A stretch of 17,587 bases of DNA, taken from contig DCBC01000036.1 in assembly GCA_002313335.1 (NCBI GenBank), positions 1 to 17,587 on the forward strand. Direction: 5' to 3'. The notes below the pieces were generated by a model. The model saw nothing but the letters and a program-made list of their open reading frames with translations. It made no database searches and was not told the origin of the DNA. Positions 6,268 to 14,118 of this stretch are shown piece by piece. Position 1 is the stretch's first letter, and the number at the start of each line of letters is the position of its first letter. The position numbers and the translations under genes are program-made. The stretch comes from Porticoccaceae bacterium UBA1117 (GTDB lineage: Bacteria; Pseudomonadota; Gammaproteobacteria; Pseudomonadales; Porticoccaceae).

Positions 6268-8865
6268 ATGACCTTCGACGCAACCTATAATCCCGCAAAA
6301 ATAGAGCGGGAAGCACAGCAATACTGGAACGACAATAAAACCTTTGAGGTCAGTGAAGACCCCGACAAAGAGAAATTTTATTGTCTTGCTATGTTTCCTT
6401 ACCCTAGTGGCAAGCTGCATATGGGTCATGTGCGCAATTACACAATTACGGATGTGATAGCGCGCTATCAGAAGATGCAAGGCAAAAATGTCCTGCAACC
6501 GATGGGCTGGGATGCCTTCGGTCTGCCTGCCGAAAACGCCGCTATTCAGAACAACACCGCACCGGCAAAGTGGACGCATGAAAATATTGCTTACATGAAA
6601 GCCCAATTGAAAAGTCTTGGTTTTGGCATCGACTGGTCTCGCGAATTGGCGACCTGTGAGCCCGATTATTACAAATGGGAACAGTGGTTCTTCACCAAAT
6701 TATATGAAAAAGGCTTAGTCTACAAAAAAACTAGTGCCGTTAACTGGTGTCCAAATGATGCCACAGTCCTTGCCAATGAACAGGTAATCGATGGCTGCTG
6801 CTGGCGCTGTGACACGCCTGTAGAGAGAAAAGAAATTCCGCAGTGGTTTATCCGCATCACGGATTATGCAGAGCAATTGCTTGATGATTTGGATGAACTA
6901 GAGCATTGGCCTGAGCAGGTCAAAACAATGCAGCGTAATTGGATAGGAAAAAGCCGTGGCGTGAATGTAACATTTGACCTATCTGAGCCAGCTGGTAAGC
7001 ATAACCATTTCGATGTTTATACTACCCGGCCCGATACACTCATGGGTGTTACTTATTTAACGTTAGCTACTCAACATCCGATAGCTCTTGAGGCTGCCAA
7101 AAATAATCCTGCGTTAGCTGACTTCATTGACCAGTGCCGACTGCAACAGGTTTCAGAAGCTGAAATGGCAACCATGGACAAGGTTGGTATGGATACCGGT
7201 ATCACTGCAATTCACCCGCTAACTGGGAATTCTGTTCCTGTCTGGGTGGGTAATTACGTGTTGATGGACTATGGTTCAGGGGCGGTCATGGCGGTTCCTG
7301 GGCATGATCAGAGAGATTATGAGTTCGCTAAAAACTACAACTTAATTATCACACAGGTTGTTATTGCTCTTGAAAATGAAGAATGTTCTATCGAGGATAA
7401 AGCCTTTACTGAAAAAGGGGTCTTAATCAATTCGGGAAAGTATGACGGCTTAGCCTTTGACGCTGCTTTTGAAGCTATTTCTGCTGATCTCATAGATATT
7501 GATCATGGCTCGGTGACGACCAACTATCGGTTGCGAGACTGGGGAGTAAGTCGTCAACGCTACTGGGGAACACCAATCCCAATGTACAATCTTGCAGAGG
7601 GCGGCGAAATTGCCGTACCATTAGACCGCCTGCCAGTGATACTGCCGGTCGATGTGGAAATGGATGGGATCCAGTCACCTATTAAGGCTGACAAAAATTG
7701 GCGCATGACCGAATTTAATGGCCAAGCTGTTGAGCATGAGACCGACACCTTTGACACCTTTATGGAATCTTCTTGGTATCATGCAAGATTTACTTGCTCC
7801 GATTTAAATAGCGCTATGCTCGATCCCAAACGAGCCGATTATTGGCTTCCTGTTGATCAATATGTGGGTGGTATAGAACATGCCATTTTACATCTACTTT
7901 ATGCGCGTTTTTATCACAAACTACTGCGCGATGAGGGGTTAGTTAGCAGCAATGAACCCTTCAAAAGCCTACTCTGCCAAGGCATGGTTTTAGCTGAATC
8001 ATTTTATAAAGAAATTGATGGGCGTAAGACCTGGTTAGCTCCGAGCGAAATTACGGTAGAGCGCGATGAGAAAGGTCGCACTATTAAAGCGATAGAAATT
8101 AAGAGTGGTGATGCTGTTAACAGTGGTGGCATCACCAAAATGTCTAAGTCAAAAAATAATGGCGTCGATCCACAAACAGCGATAAATAAACAGGGTGCTG
8201 ACACAGTTCGGCTGTTTACCATGTTTGCTGCTCCCCCAGAACAAACATTGGAATGGAGCGATGAAGGAGTCTCTGGTGCTCACCGTTTCTTGCGGAAACT
8301 TTGGAAAATGGTCCATGAACATCTTAAAACAAATGTGTCCACACCTCTTGATAGTGTCAATCTCAATCAGCAGCAAAGAGATCTCCGACGAAAAACTCAT
8401 GAGACTATCAATAAAGTTAATGACGACTTTGGGCGTCGCAATACCTTTAATACGGCTATCGCAGCAGTAATGGAATTATTAAATGAAGTCGCGAAGCATG
8501 GTGGCACTGAGAATCAATCAATCGCTGTGCGTCATGAAGCCCTAACGAGTGCTATTTTGCTGCTATCTCCAATAGCTCCCCATATCTGCCATGCTCTTTG
8601 GCAAGTTCTAGGTAATTCTGAGTCAGTAGCCGACGCGAGTTGGCCTTCGGTTGATGAGAAAGCTTTGGTGCGCAGTACTATTACCTTAGTGTTGCAGGTC
8701 AATGGTAAGGTTAGAGGGAAGATAGAGGTTGCAGCTGATATTTCAAAACAGGAAATCGAGCAGATTGCTCTGGCTGATGAGAATGTGCAACGATTTATCG
8801 AAGGTAATACTATCCGGAAAATCATTGTCGTGCCGGGTCGATTAATCAACATAGTGGCTAACTGA
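6268..8865 (+). CDS. leuS: Leucyl-tRNA synthetase
   Basis: Class Ia aminoacyl-tRNA synthetase that charges tRNA-Leu in the cytoplasm. From the ATG at 6268 it is 865 residues, close to E. coli LeuS (860). The HIGH-type motif HMGH is at 51-54 ([15 protein letters not shown]). The zinc/ZN1 region carries [20 protein letters not shown] and WRCD. The CP1 editing domain has [13 protein letters not shown] and [12 protein letters not shown], including the Asp that contacts mischarged amino acids. KMSKS is at 624-628. The anticodon-binding and C-terminal LeuS-specific domains are intact ([15 protein letters not shown]). A GTG at 6259 is in frame, but the family N-terminus ([25 protein letters not shown]) fits the ATG at 6268. 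It is followed 10 bp later by lptE, the usual leuS-lptE-holA order. Confidence 0.98.
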   Translation: MTFDATYNPAKIEREAQQYWNDNKTFEVSEDPDKEKFYCLAMFPYPSGKLHMGHVRNYTITDVIARYQKMQGKNVLQPMGWDAFGLPAENAAIQNNTAPAKWTHENIAYMKAQLKSLGFGIDWSRELATCEPDYYKWEQWFFTKLYEKGLVYKKTSAVNWCPNDATVLANEQVIDGCCWRCDTPVERKEIPQWFIRITDYAEQLLDDLDELEHWPEQVKTMQRNWIGKSRGVNVTFDLSEPAGKHNHFDVYTTRPDTLMGVTYLTLATQHPIALEAAKNNPALADFIDQCRLQQVSEAEMATMDKVGMDTGITAIHPLTGNSVPVWVGNYVLMDYGSGAVMAVPGHDQRDYEFAKNYNLIITQVVIALENEECSIEDKAFTEKGVLINSGKYDGLAFDAAFEAISADLIDIDHGSVTTNYRLRDWGVSRQRYWGTPIPMYNLAEGGEIAVPLDRLPVILPVDVEMDGIQSPIKADKNWRMTEFNGQAVEHETDTFDTFMESSWYHARFTCSDLNSAMLDPKRADYWLPVDQYVGGIEHAILHLLYARFYHKLLRDEGLVSSNEPFKSLLCQGMVLAESFYKEIDGRKTWLAPSEITVERDEKGRTIKAIEIKSGDAVNSGGITKMSKSKNNGVDPQTAINKQGADTVRLFTMFAAPPEQTLEWSDEGVSGAHRFLRKLWKMVHEHLKTNVSTPLDSVNLNQQQRDLRRKTHETINKVNDDFGRRNTFNTAIAAVMELLNEVAKHGGTENQSIAVRHEALTSAILLLSPIAPHICHALWQVLGNSESVADASWPSVDEKALVRSTITLVLQVNGKVRGKIEVAADISKQEIEQIALADENVQRFIEGNTIRKIIVVPGRLINIVAN

Positions 8866-8875
8866 GACTTTAGTG

Positions 8876-9376
8876 ATGGAATACAGAGTATTGTTATTGA
8901 TTATTACTCTAATTATCTCTGGATGCGGGTGGCAGTTGCGTAACAGTGAAATAGTCGCCTCATCCTTAGGGACAGTTTATCTTTCATCTAAGATTGGCGA
9001 CACTGCGCTAACAAAAGAACTAAGGCGAGCAATAGGCATCTATGGGGTGTCCAGTGGAAACACTGCAGCTGAGTCCAACTATATTGTTGTGATTGTTGAT
9101 TTTAGACAAAACTCACGTATCGCCAGTATTAACTCAAGGGGTCGCGTGGCTGAGTATCAGCTCAATGAGGACGTAGATTTTTATATTACTGACGCAGATG
9201 ACAAACAGATTTTATCTTTATCAACAGCATCCGTAGAAAGAGTCTATGAATTTAGAGAAGAAGATATATTGGCCTCTTCAAACGAGGAAAAACGCATTCT
9301 CAAAGAAATGCGCGGTGAAATTGTACGGCAAATTTTGAATCGACTTCGAGCTTTACCCATACCAGCCGATTCTTAA
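8876..9376 (+). CDS. lptE: LPS-assembly lipoprotein LptE
   Basis: Outer-membrane lipoprotein that sits inside the LptD barrel and is required for LPS insertion into the outer leaflet. From the ATG at 8876 it is 166 residues with a short basic/hydrophobic signal and a lipobox ISGC ending in C17, followed by GWQLRNS, the conserved start of mature LptE (CGWxLR). The rest is an alpha/beta domain with the YQLNEDVDFYITDADDKQIL segment. A GTG at 8873 is the alternative start. Overall sequence conservation in this family is low, so the call rests on the lipobox, the CGW-LR start, the size and the fixed position between leuS and holA. It would be triacylated by the Lnt encoded upstream and would partner the LptD encoded downstream. 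Confidence 0.93.
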   Translation: MEYRVLLLIITLIISGCGWQLRNSEIVASSLGTVYLSSKIGDTALTKELRRAIGIYGVSSGNTAAESNYIVVIVDFRQNSRIASINSRGRVAEYQLNEDVDFYITDADDKQILSLSTASVERVYEFREEDILASSNEEKRILKEMRGEIVRQILNRLRALPIPADS

Positions 9377-9396
9377 TTAAACCCTTTAGGTATGAT

Positions 9397-10443
9397 ATGA
9401 AAATAAGACCTGAACAGCTTCAAAGCCACCTATCAAAAGAGCTTTTAGCAGTATATGTCATCAGTGGTGATGAACCCTTACTCGCTCAAGAATCTGCAGA
9501 TGCAGTGAGGCTAGCAGCTAGAAATAAGGGTTTCAGTGGTAGAGAAGTCTTCCATGGAGAAGGGAAATTTGACTGGGGTCAATTACATAATGAAGCCAAT
9601 GCGTTGTCTTTATTTACAGAAAAGAAAATAATTGAAGTAAGAATTTCAAATGGTAAGCCTGGTGATAAAGGCAGTAAAGCAATCTGTGAACTTTGCGCCA
9701 ATCCTAACCCTGACAACTTACTACTGGTCATATTACCAAAACTCGAACGCGCCGCGCAGAACAGTAAATGGGTTAAAGCGTTAGAGTCCTCTGGCGCCCA
9801 CATTCAAGTTTGGCCCATTACTGGCGAGCAATTGCCACGCTGGATTAAGCAGCGACTCCTTGAATCCAACATAACAGCCAATCAGCAAGCTGTGGAAATA
9901 TTAGCCGAGCGAGTGGAAGGCAACTTACTTGCTGCTGTTCAAGAGATTGAGAAACTAAAACTGCTCGCTATTGATGGTAAGGTTGATGCCATTATGATGT
10001 CATCAGTAGTTGCTGATAGCGCAAGGTACAATCTGTTTGAATTCGTGGATAAAGTCCTTGCTGGGGATGCTCAATCTGCAGCCCGATCACTGCGCGGTTT
10101 GCACAGCGAAGGAACTGATGCAATTCCTTTACTCTGGGCCATCACTCGTGAATTACGCATTTTAATTAAAGCAAGTGAGCAAATTTCACAAGGTGAAAGT
10201 CGCGACCGGGCTCTTAAAAATGCTGGAGTTTGGGAAAAGCGCCTACCGTTATTTCGTACAGCGATTCAACGTTGCAGCGCACCGCATTTAAGAATGTTGC
10301 TCTATCAAGCTGGGGCTATTGATCGGGGAATTAAAGGTATGCGCAAAGCCGATGTCTGGGATGAGTTGACGACACTGGTACTTTCACTTGCCGGCAGCCA
10401 AACCCTCAAGCCCAGTAATATTAAGCTCCTTATTGGGCCCTGA
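9397..10443 (+). CDS. holA: DNA polymerase III delta subunit HolA
   Basis: Clamp-loader delta subunit, the wrench that opens the beta sliding clamp during DNA replication. In 348 residues: an N-terminal Rossmann-like segment beginning with the family signature MKIRPEQLQSHL and YVISGDEPLL (19-28), then LVILPKLERAAQNSKWVKAL. A helical middle domain follows (LAERVEGNLLAAVQEIEKL), then the collar domain (DSARYNLFEFVDKVLAGDA, LLWAITRELRIL). As usual for delta, there is no functional P-loop. Length agrees with E. coli HolA (343). It follows lptE by 20 bp with TTTAGG upstream of the ATG. It converges with the transporter gene, with only 8 bp between the two stop codons and no convincing terminator in the gap. 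Confidence 0.96.
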   Translation: MKIRPEQLQSHLSKELLAVYVISGDEPLLAQESADAVRLAARNKGFSGREVFHGEGKFDWGQLHNEANALSLFTEKKIIEVRISNGKPGDKGSKAICELCANPNPDNLLLVILPKLERAAQNSKWVKALESSGAHIQVWPITGEQLPRWIKQRLLESNITANQQAVEILAERVEGNLLAAVQEIEKLKLLAIDGKVDAIMMSSVVADSARYNLFEFVDKVLAGDAQSAARSLRGLHSEGTDAIPLLWAITRELRILIKASEQISQGESRDRALKNAGVWEKRLPLFRTAIQRCSAPHLRMLLYQAGAIDRGIKGMRKADVWDELTTLVLSLAGSQTLKPSNIKLLIGP

Positions 10444-10451
10444 CTTGATGA

Positions 10452-11843
10452 TTACCCCAACCAGTAATAAACCACACTAGTAATAACCAAGACTCCGATT
10501 AAATTTAAAATTAGTCCTTCTCTCACCATTTGTTCTACGGTCACTCGACCAGTACCAAAAACAATAGCATTTGGTGCGGTTGCAACCGGCAACATAAACG
10601 CACAGCTTGCAGATAAAGCTGCTGGCAACATTAGCAAAGCAGGCTCAAATCCGGCGCCAAGAGATGCGGCGGCCAAAATTGGCATTAGCAGTGCTGTAGT
10701 CGCCGTATTACTAGTAATCTCGGTCAAAAAGGTCACCGCTAATGCGACTGCAGCGATAATGACGATAACTGATAACCGAGTGACACTTGATAAAGATTCG
10801 CCGATAGCGGAACTAATACCAGTAATTGCAAATGCCTTAGCGATAGCAATACCACCGGCAAACAGAAGTAATACTCCCCAGTGAATATTTGAAGCTGAAT
10901 CCCAATCAAGTAATTTTCCTCCCTTACCATTGGGCACCACGAACATTATAATCACGGCCGTGAGCGCGACCGCCGCATAATTAGCGGAGGGGACACCAAG
11001 CCAAGAAGACCATCCGCCAAAAGGCTCACGTAAGGTAATCCATGCCAAGGCAGTTAACCCAAACACCAGGAGCACCCTAAATTCTTCCTGACGCCACTGC
11101 CCAACCTCAGGGATCTCTACTGATTGATTACTCGTCAGATGTCGGGTCAACCAGAACCCGGCTACAGGAATCATCACCACAACAACGGGTAACGCCCACG
11201 TCATCCATTGCATGAAGCTAGGCATAGTGCCTGTTGTCTCAGCATAAACCTTAAGAAAAATTACGTTGGGTGGCGAGCCAATAGGGGTTCCCAACCCACC
11301 AATGCTCGCAGAGTAAGCGATCCCCAAAAACAAAGGTACCGCAAGCTTTCCTCGATCATCCGGATGCTGGATGCTGTCTAAAACTGCATAAGCAACAGGG
11401 AGCAACATTAGGGTAGTTGCTGTGTTAGATACCCACATACTAAGCACTGCTGAGGCAACCATAAACCCAAAGACCAAGCTCCTCAGACTATCTCCACCAA
11501 AAAGATTGACCATAGCCAAAGCAACGCGTCGATGAGCGCCACTCTTCTCCATGGCTTTAGACAACATAGCACCCCCCATCAGCAGGATAATAAGAGGGTC
11601 ACCATAGGCCTGCGCTACCTGCTTACCATCGAGAATACCGACCAATGGCATTACCCCTAGAGGGATCATAGACGTTGCAGGAATGGGTATAGGTTCAAAT
11701 ATCCACCAAAGAGCGCATAAGGCCGTGAGTCCGCCGGTCAATGCACCCTCTATGGGCCAACTGTAACGCAACATAGTCAGCGCAATAATCATTCCCACTA
11801 GAGGCCCTATCCAGAGCATATGTTGTTTAAGGGCTCTATTCAC
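10452..11843 (-). CDS. SLC13/DASS family sodium:anion symporter
   Basis: Inner-membrane transporter of the divalent anion:Na+ symporter family (INDY/CitT-like), whose members carry C4-dicarboxylates, citrate or sulfate. The 463-residue protein is hydrophobic throughout, with about 11 membrane segments. It has the paired SNT substrate/sodium motifs at 139-141 (SNTATTLMLLP) and 378-380 (TSNTATTALLMP), GGLGTPIGSPPNVIF at 182-196, and a match to the family signature at about 412-428 (SCAFMLPVATAPNAIV). The start is GTG at 11843, supported by AAGGAAGG at 11847-11854 on the complement; the codons overlap the end of the VanZ-like gene by 8 bp. Substrate cannot be read from sequence. Its position at the end of a peptidoglycan-recycling cluster hints at coordinate expression but is not proof of a shared pathway. 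Confidence 0.9.
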   Translation of the reverse strand: MNRALKQHMLWIGPLVGMIIALTMLRYSWPIEGALTGGLTALCALWWIFEPIPIPATSMIPLGVMPLVGILDGKQVAQAYGDPLIILLMGGAMLSKAMEKSGAHRRVALAMVNLFGGDSLRSLVFGFMVASAVLSMWVSNTATTLMLLPVAYAVLDSIQHPDDRGKLAVPLFLGIAYSASIGGLGTPIGSPPNVIFLKVYAETTGTMPSFMQWMTWALPVVVVMIPVAGFWLTRHLTSNQSVEIPEVGQWRQEEFRVLLVFGLTALAWITLREPFGGWSSWLGVPSANYAAVALTAVIIMFVVPNGKGGKLLDWDSASNIHWGVLLLFAGGIAIAKAFAITGISSAIGESLSSVTRLSVIVIIAAVALAVTFLTEITSNTATTALLMPILAAASLGAGFEPALLMLPAALSASCAFMLPVATAPNAIVFGTGRVTVEQMVREGLILNLIGVLVITSVVYYWLG

Positions 11844-12186
11844 TTACCTTCCTTAATATCAAATTCAAGAATATTACTGAAAGAATACCTAAGGTATTTG
11901 CCAGTAAATCCTTTGCTTCACCCAACCGGTAATCGGTCAATGATTGGGCTAACTCTATGCCTAAGCCAAAAAACATTAGCGCTATCGCTATTTTCCATAA
12001 AGCGATGCTATCTCCATAGACCTTTATCGCTAAAAAGCACAAAAAGCCATAAGCTAAAAAGTGATGGAGCTTGTCTTGCCAATTGAACACACTTAACTGA
12101 GGCGCTGATAGGGGTATTAATGACAGCAGTAACACCATCAATACCGCCGCCCAAAACATAAATCCATATACCTTATTTATTTGCAT
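11836..12186 (-). CDS. VanZ-like membrane protein
   Basis: Small integral membrane protein of the VanZ-like family; the molecular role is unknown for nearly all members (VanZ itself gives low-level teicoplanin resistance). From the ATG at 12184-12186 it is 116 residues with about four hydrophobic segments: 6-24, 41-54, 62-78 and 91-108. Family landmarks are DKLHHFLAYGFLCF in the first half and the E-x2-Q (ELAQSLTDYR) followed by GEAKDLLANTLGI in the second. A GTG at 12198 would add four residues. It overlaps the end of murU by about 14 bp and its own stop lies inside the transporter start region, so translation is probably coupled to both. Family is clear, function not assigned. Confidence 0.85.
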   Translation of the reverse strand: MQINKVYGFMFWAAVLMVLLLSLIPLSAPQLSVFNWQDKLHHFLAYGFLCFLAIKVYGDSIALWKIAIALMFFGLGIELAQSLTDYRLGEAKDLLANTLGILSVIFLNLILRKVSE

Positions 12187-12862
12187 TGTTTGTCTCACTG
12201 AACTTTCGATTTAAATGATCATATCTTTCAATTGTGCCGACATCACACCATTCTCCAGAAAAAACTTCACCGCTGACTCGATTGGCCAGAATGGCTGGGC
12301 GCAATATATTTCTTAAAGGAAATTCTTTTGATGAGGGATCAATACCATCGAATATCTTAGGCGAAAGTAAACTGATACCGGTATAGGTATAACGAGGCCG
12401 TTCATAAGCGACAACATTATCTCTTAATGAAAAGTCACCATCGATATTATGCTTCGGGTTTCTTGTCATGATAAGGTGGGCCAATTTAGTAGGTGCCAAG
12501 CTGTTTTTAGACATGCTAATAAAGGGCAAATCACTCCAAATATCAGCGCTAATAATCAAAAATGGATCCTTACCAAGAAGTGGTAAAGCATTAAAAATAC
12601 CTCCACCAGTCTCTAAAGGCGCTTCCTCTGGAGACCAAAGTATATTGACACCAAACTGCCGGCCATCACCAAAATAATCCTCTATTTGAGAGGCTAACCA
12701 AGAGGTATTTACAACAATCTCGCTAATCCCTGCATCGGCAAGCTTTTCAATATGCCATTGCAATAACGGTTTGCCACCCACTAGTAACATTGGCTTAGGA
12801 ACCTGGCCTGTCAGTGGGCGTAATCGAGAACCTAACCCAGCAGCCAAAATCATCGCCTTCAT
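12173..12862 (-). CDS. murU: N-acetylmuramate alpha-1-phosphate uridylyltransferase MurU
   Basis: Cytoplasmic nucleotidyltransferase that makes UDP-MurNAc from MurNAc-1-phosphate and UTP, bypassing MurA/MurB in the peptidoglycan recycling route described in Pseudomonas putida. The 229 residues carry the NTP-transferase signature MILAAGLGSRLRPLTGQVPK (4-23), with K23 a likely catalytic lysine, the ETGGGIFNAL segment (84-93), and SAD-x-W with the metal-binding D107. The protein is short, lacking the left-handed beta-helix of GlmU, as expected for MurU. Its start overlaps the amgK stop by 4 bp (ATGA). The call as MurU rather than a generic sugar-phosphate nucleotidyltransferase depends on amgK next door and on the surA-lptD-amgK-murU order shared with Pseudomonas. 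Confidence 0.9.
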   Translation of the reverse strand: MKAMILAAGLGSRLRPLTGQVPKPMLLVGGKPLLQWHIEKLADAGISEIVVNTSWLASQIEDYFGDGRQFGVNILWSPEEAPLETGGGIFNALPLLGKDPFLIISADIWSDLPFISMSKNSLAPTKLAHLIMTRNPKHNIDGDFSLRDNVVAYERPRYTYTGISLLSPKIFDGIDPSSKEFPLRNILRPAILANRVSGEVFSGEWCDVGTIERYDHLNRKFSETNNANK

Positions 12863-13929
12863 TTAGAATCATCCTGCTCAATTAGACGTGACAGAGAAGG
12901 TTCATTCCTCTCTTTATACCAATTTTGCGAGGTTAAATGAGGCATAATTTGGTCTTCAAACCATTGTCCAAATGCAGCCACCTCTGGGTATCGCTTAAAT
13001 ACATCTACGGCGTATGTAACAACCAAAGGAATGTCCTGCAAGTAACCTGCTTTCCCATCCCGCAGTGCCAGTCGCGCAAAAACACCCATTACCTTGATGT
13101 GCCGCTGCAGCCCCATAAGATCGAACCAGCGCATAAACGTCTCATCATCCACTACGGATACTAGCCCGCTATCCTCTAATTGCTGCTTATAGCTTAAGGC
13201 TCTTAACTCAACCAATTCAACAGGCCAGCGCACATAGCAGTCTTTAAGAAGAGATACTAAATCATAGGTGATAGGGCCAATGACTGCATCTTGGAAATCA
13301 ATCACCGCCAACTTTTCATCCTCCACAAACATTAAGTTTCGAGAATGGAAGTCACGATGGACAATGACTTGAGGCTGTGAAAGCGCGCTAGTGGTTAAAT
13401 CGTTGCAGAGCTTATTAAGCATACTTTTAGCTTGCTTATCTATCGATATTCCGAGTAATTCTTTGACAAACCAAGTGGCAAAAAGATCAAATTCTTGAGT
13501 CAATATGGCTTGGTCATACGTTGGAAAAACGTCGTGGTCCAACGGTGATTGTTGAATTGACAACAACATGAGTTCAGCTTGACTATAAAGATTCCCAACG
13601 GTCTCGGAACTTAATAGGGGTTGTAGTAACTGCTCACCTAGGTCTTCCAACAAAAAAAAGCCTTGAGTAAAATCAACCGCATAAAGATGTGGTCGCCGTA
13701 TTCCTCGAGAATTTAATGCCAGCGAGATTTTAGCATAGGCCAAATTATTTTCTTTGCTCGGCGGCGAATCTACGGCAATCATGCTAGGGGTGGTATTAAG
13801 GCGATAATAACGCCGGAAGCCGGCGTCACCGGCCAAAGCTTCCAACACTAAAGTTCCGTTAAGATCATTTTTTTTAGGTAAATAAGTCAAAATCCATTTT
13901 GTTAGCTGCGTCTGCTTTTGAGTGTTCAA
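12859..13929 (-). CDS. amgK: N-acetylmuramate/N-acetylglucosamine kinase AmgK
   Basis: Anomeric sugar kinase of the aminoglycoside phosphotransferase fold that phosphorylates MurNAc (and GlcNAc) at C1, feeding MurU. Of 356 residues, GDAGFRRYYRL (34-44) is the N-lobe nucleotide loop and HRDFHSRNLM (191-200) is the Brenner motif with catalytic D193 and N198. IDFQDAVIGPITYDLVSLLKD (from 210) holds the metal-binding D211. There is no ATG in frame near the beginning: the first usable codon is TTG at 13929, and an upstream TGA closes the frame before any ATG appears. A TTG start with AGGT about 10 bp before it is therefore inferred. The gene diverges from lptD and leads a four-gene minus-strand set whose members all overlap. 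Confidence 0.9.
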   Translation of the reverse strand: MNTQKQTQLTKWILTYLPKKNDLNGTLVLEALAGDAGFRRYYRLNTTPSMIAVDSPPSKENNLAYAKISLALNSRGIRRPHLYAVDFTQGFFLLEDLGEQLLQPLLSSETVGNLYSQAELMLLSIQQSPLDHDVFPTYDQAILTQEFDLFATWFVKELLGISIDKQAKSMLNKLCNDLTTSALSQPQVIVHRDFHSRNLMFVEDEKLAVIDFQDAVIGPITYDLVSLLKDCYVRWPVELVELRALSYKQQLEDSGLVSVVDDETFMRWFDLMGLQRHIKVMGVFARLALRDGKAGYLQDIPLVVTYAVDVFKRYPEVAAFGQWFEDQIMPHLTSQNWYKERNEPSLSRLIEQDDSK

Positions 13930-14118
13930 ATGGCTAATACCTATATTAAAATGATGATTTTTTTTCTGAGACCAAAGTAATAATCATTCTTTTGTAAAAA
14001 TCTCCCATTTTAACCTATTTAGATGAATTCACAGTCCTACCCGTTAAATATATCAGGTAAGATAATGATTAGGTAAATACTCTGTTAACCGAAAGTCAGA
14101 ATACTAGTAAAGCACTCT
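13930..14118. promoter_or_regulatory. Divergent amgK/lptD intergenic region
   Basis: This 189-bp AT-rich gap must contain the promoters for amgK (minus) and lptD (plus). An 8-T run occurs at 13958-13965. A near-perfect inverted repeat, AATGATGATT (13950-13959) and AATAATCATT (13979-13988), matches at 9 of 10 positions and could be an operator. GATAAT at 14061-14066 is a possible -10 for lptD, but no good -35 lies at the right distance. I looked for a sigma-E-type promoter (GGAACTT...TCTGA), which controls lptD-surA in E. coli, and saw none. No gene is visible here. Confidence 0.45.

Noticed and set aside
10430-10460. Possible bidirectional terminator between holA and the transporter
   Set aside because: Only a 5-bp TTGGG/CCCAA stem with an 18-nt loop and no T run; not convincing.
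11820-12086. Plus-strand open frame of 88 codons opposite the VanZ-like gene
   Set aside because: It overlaps the conserved VanZ-like codons completely and shows no domain of its own.
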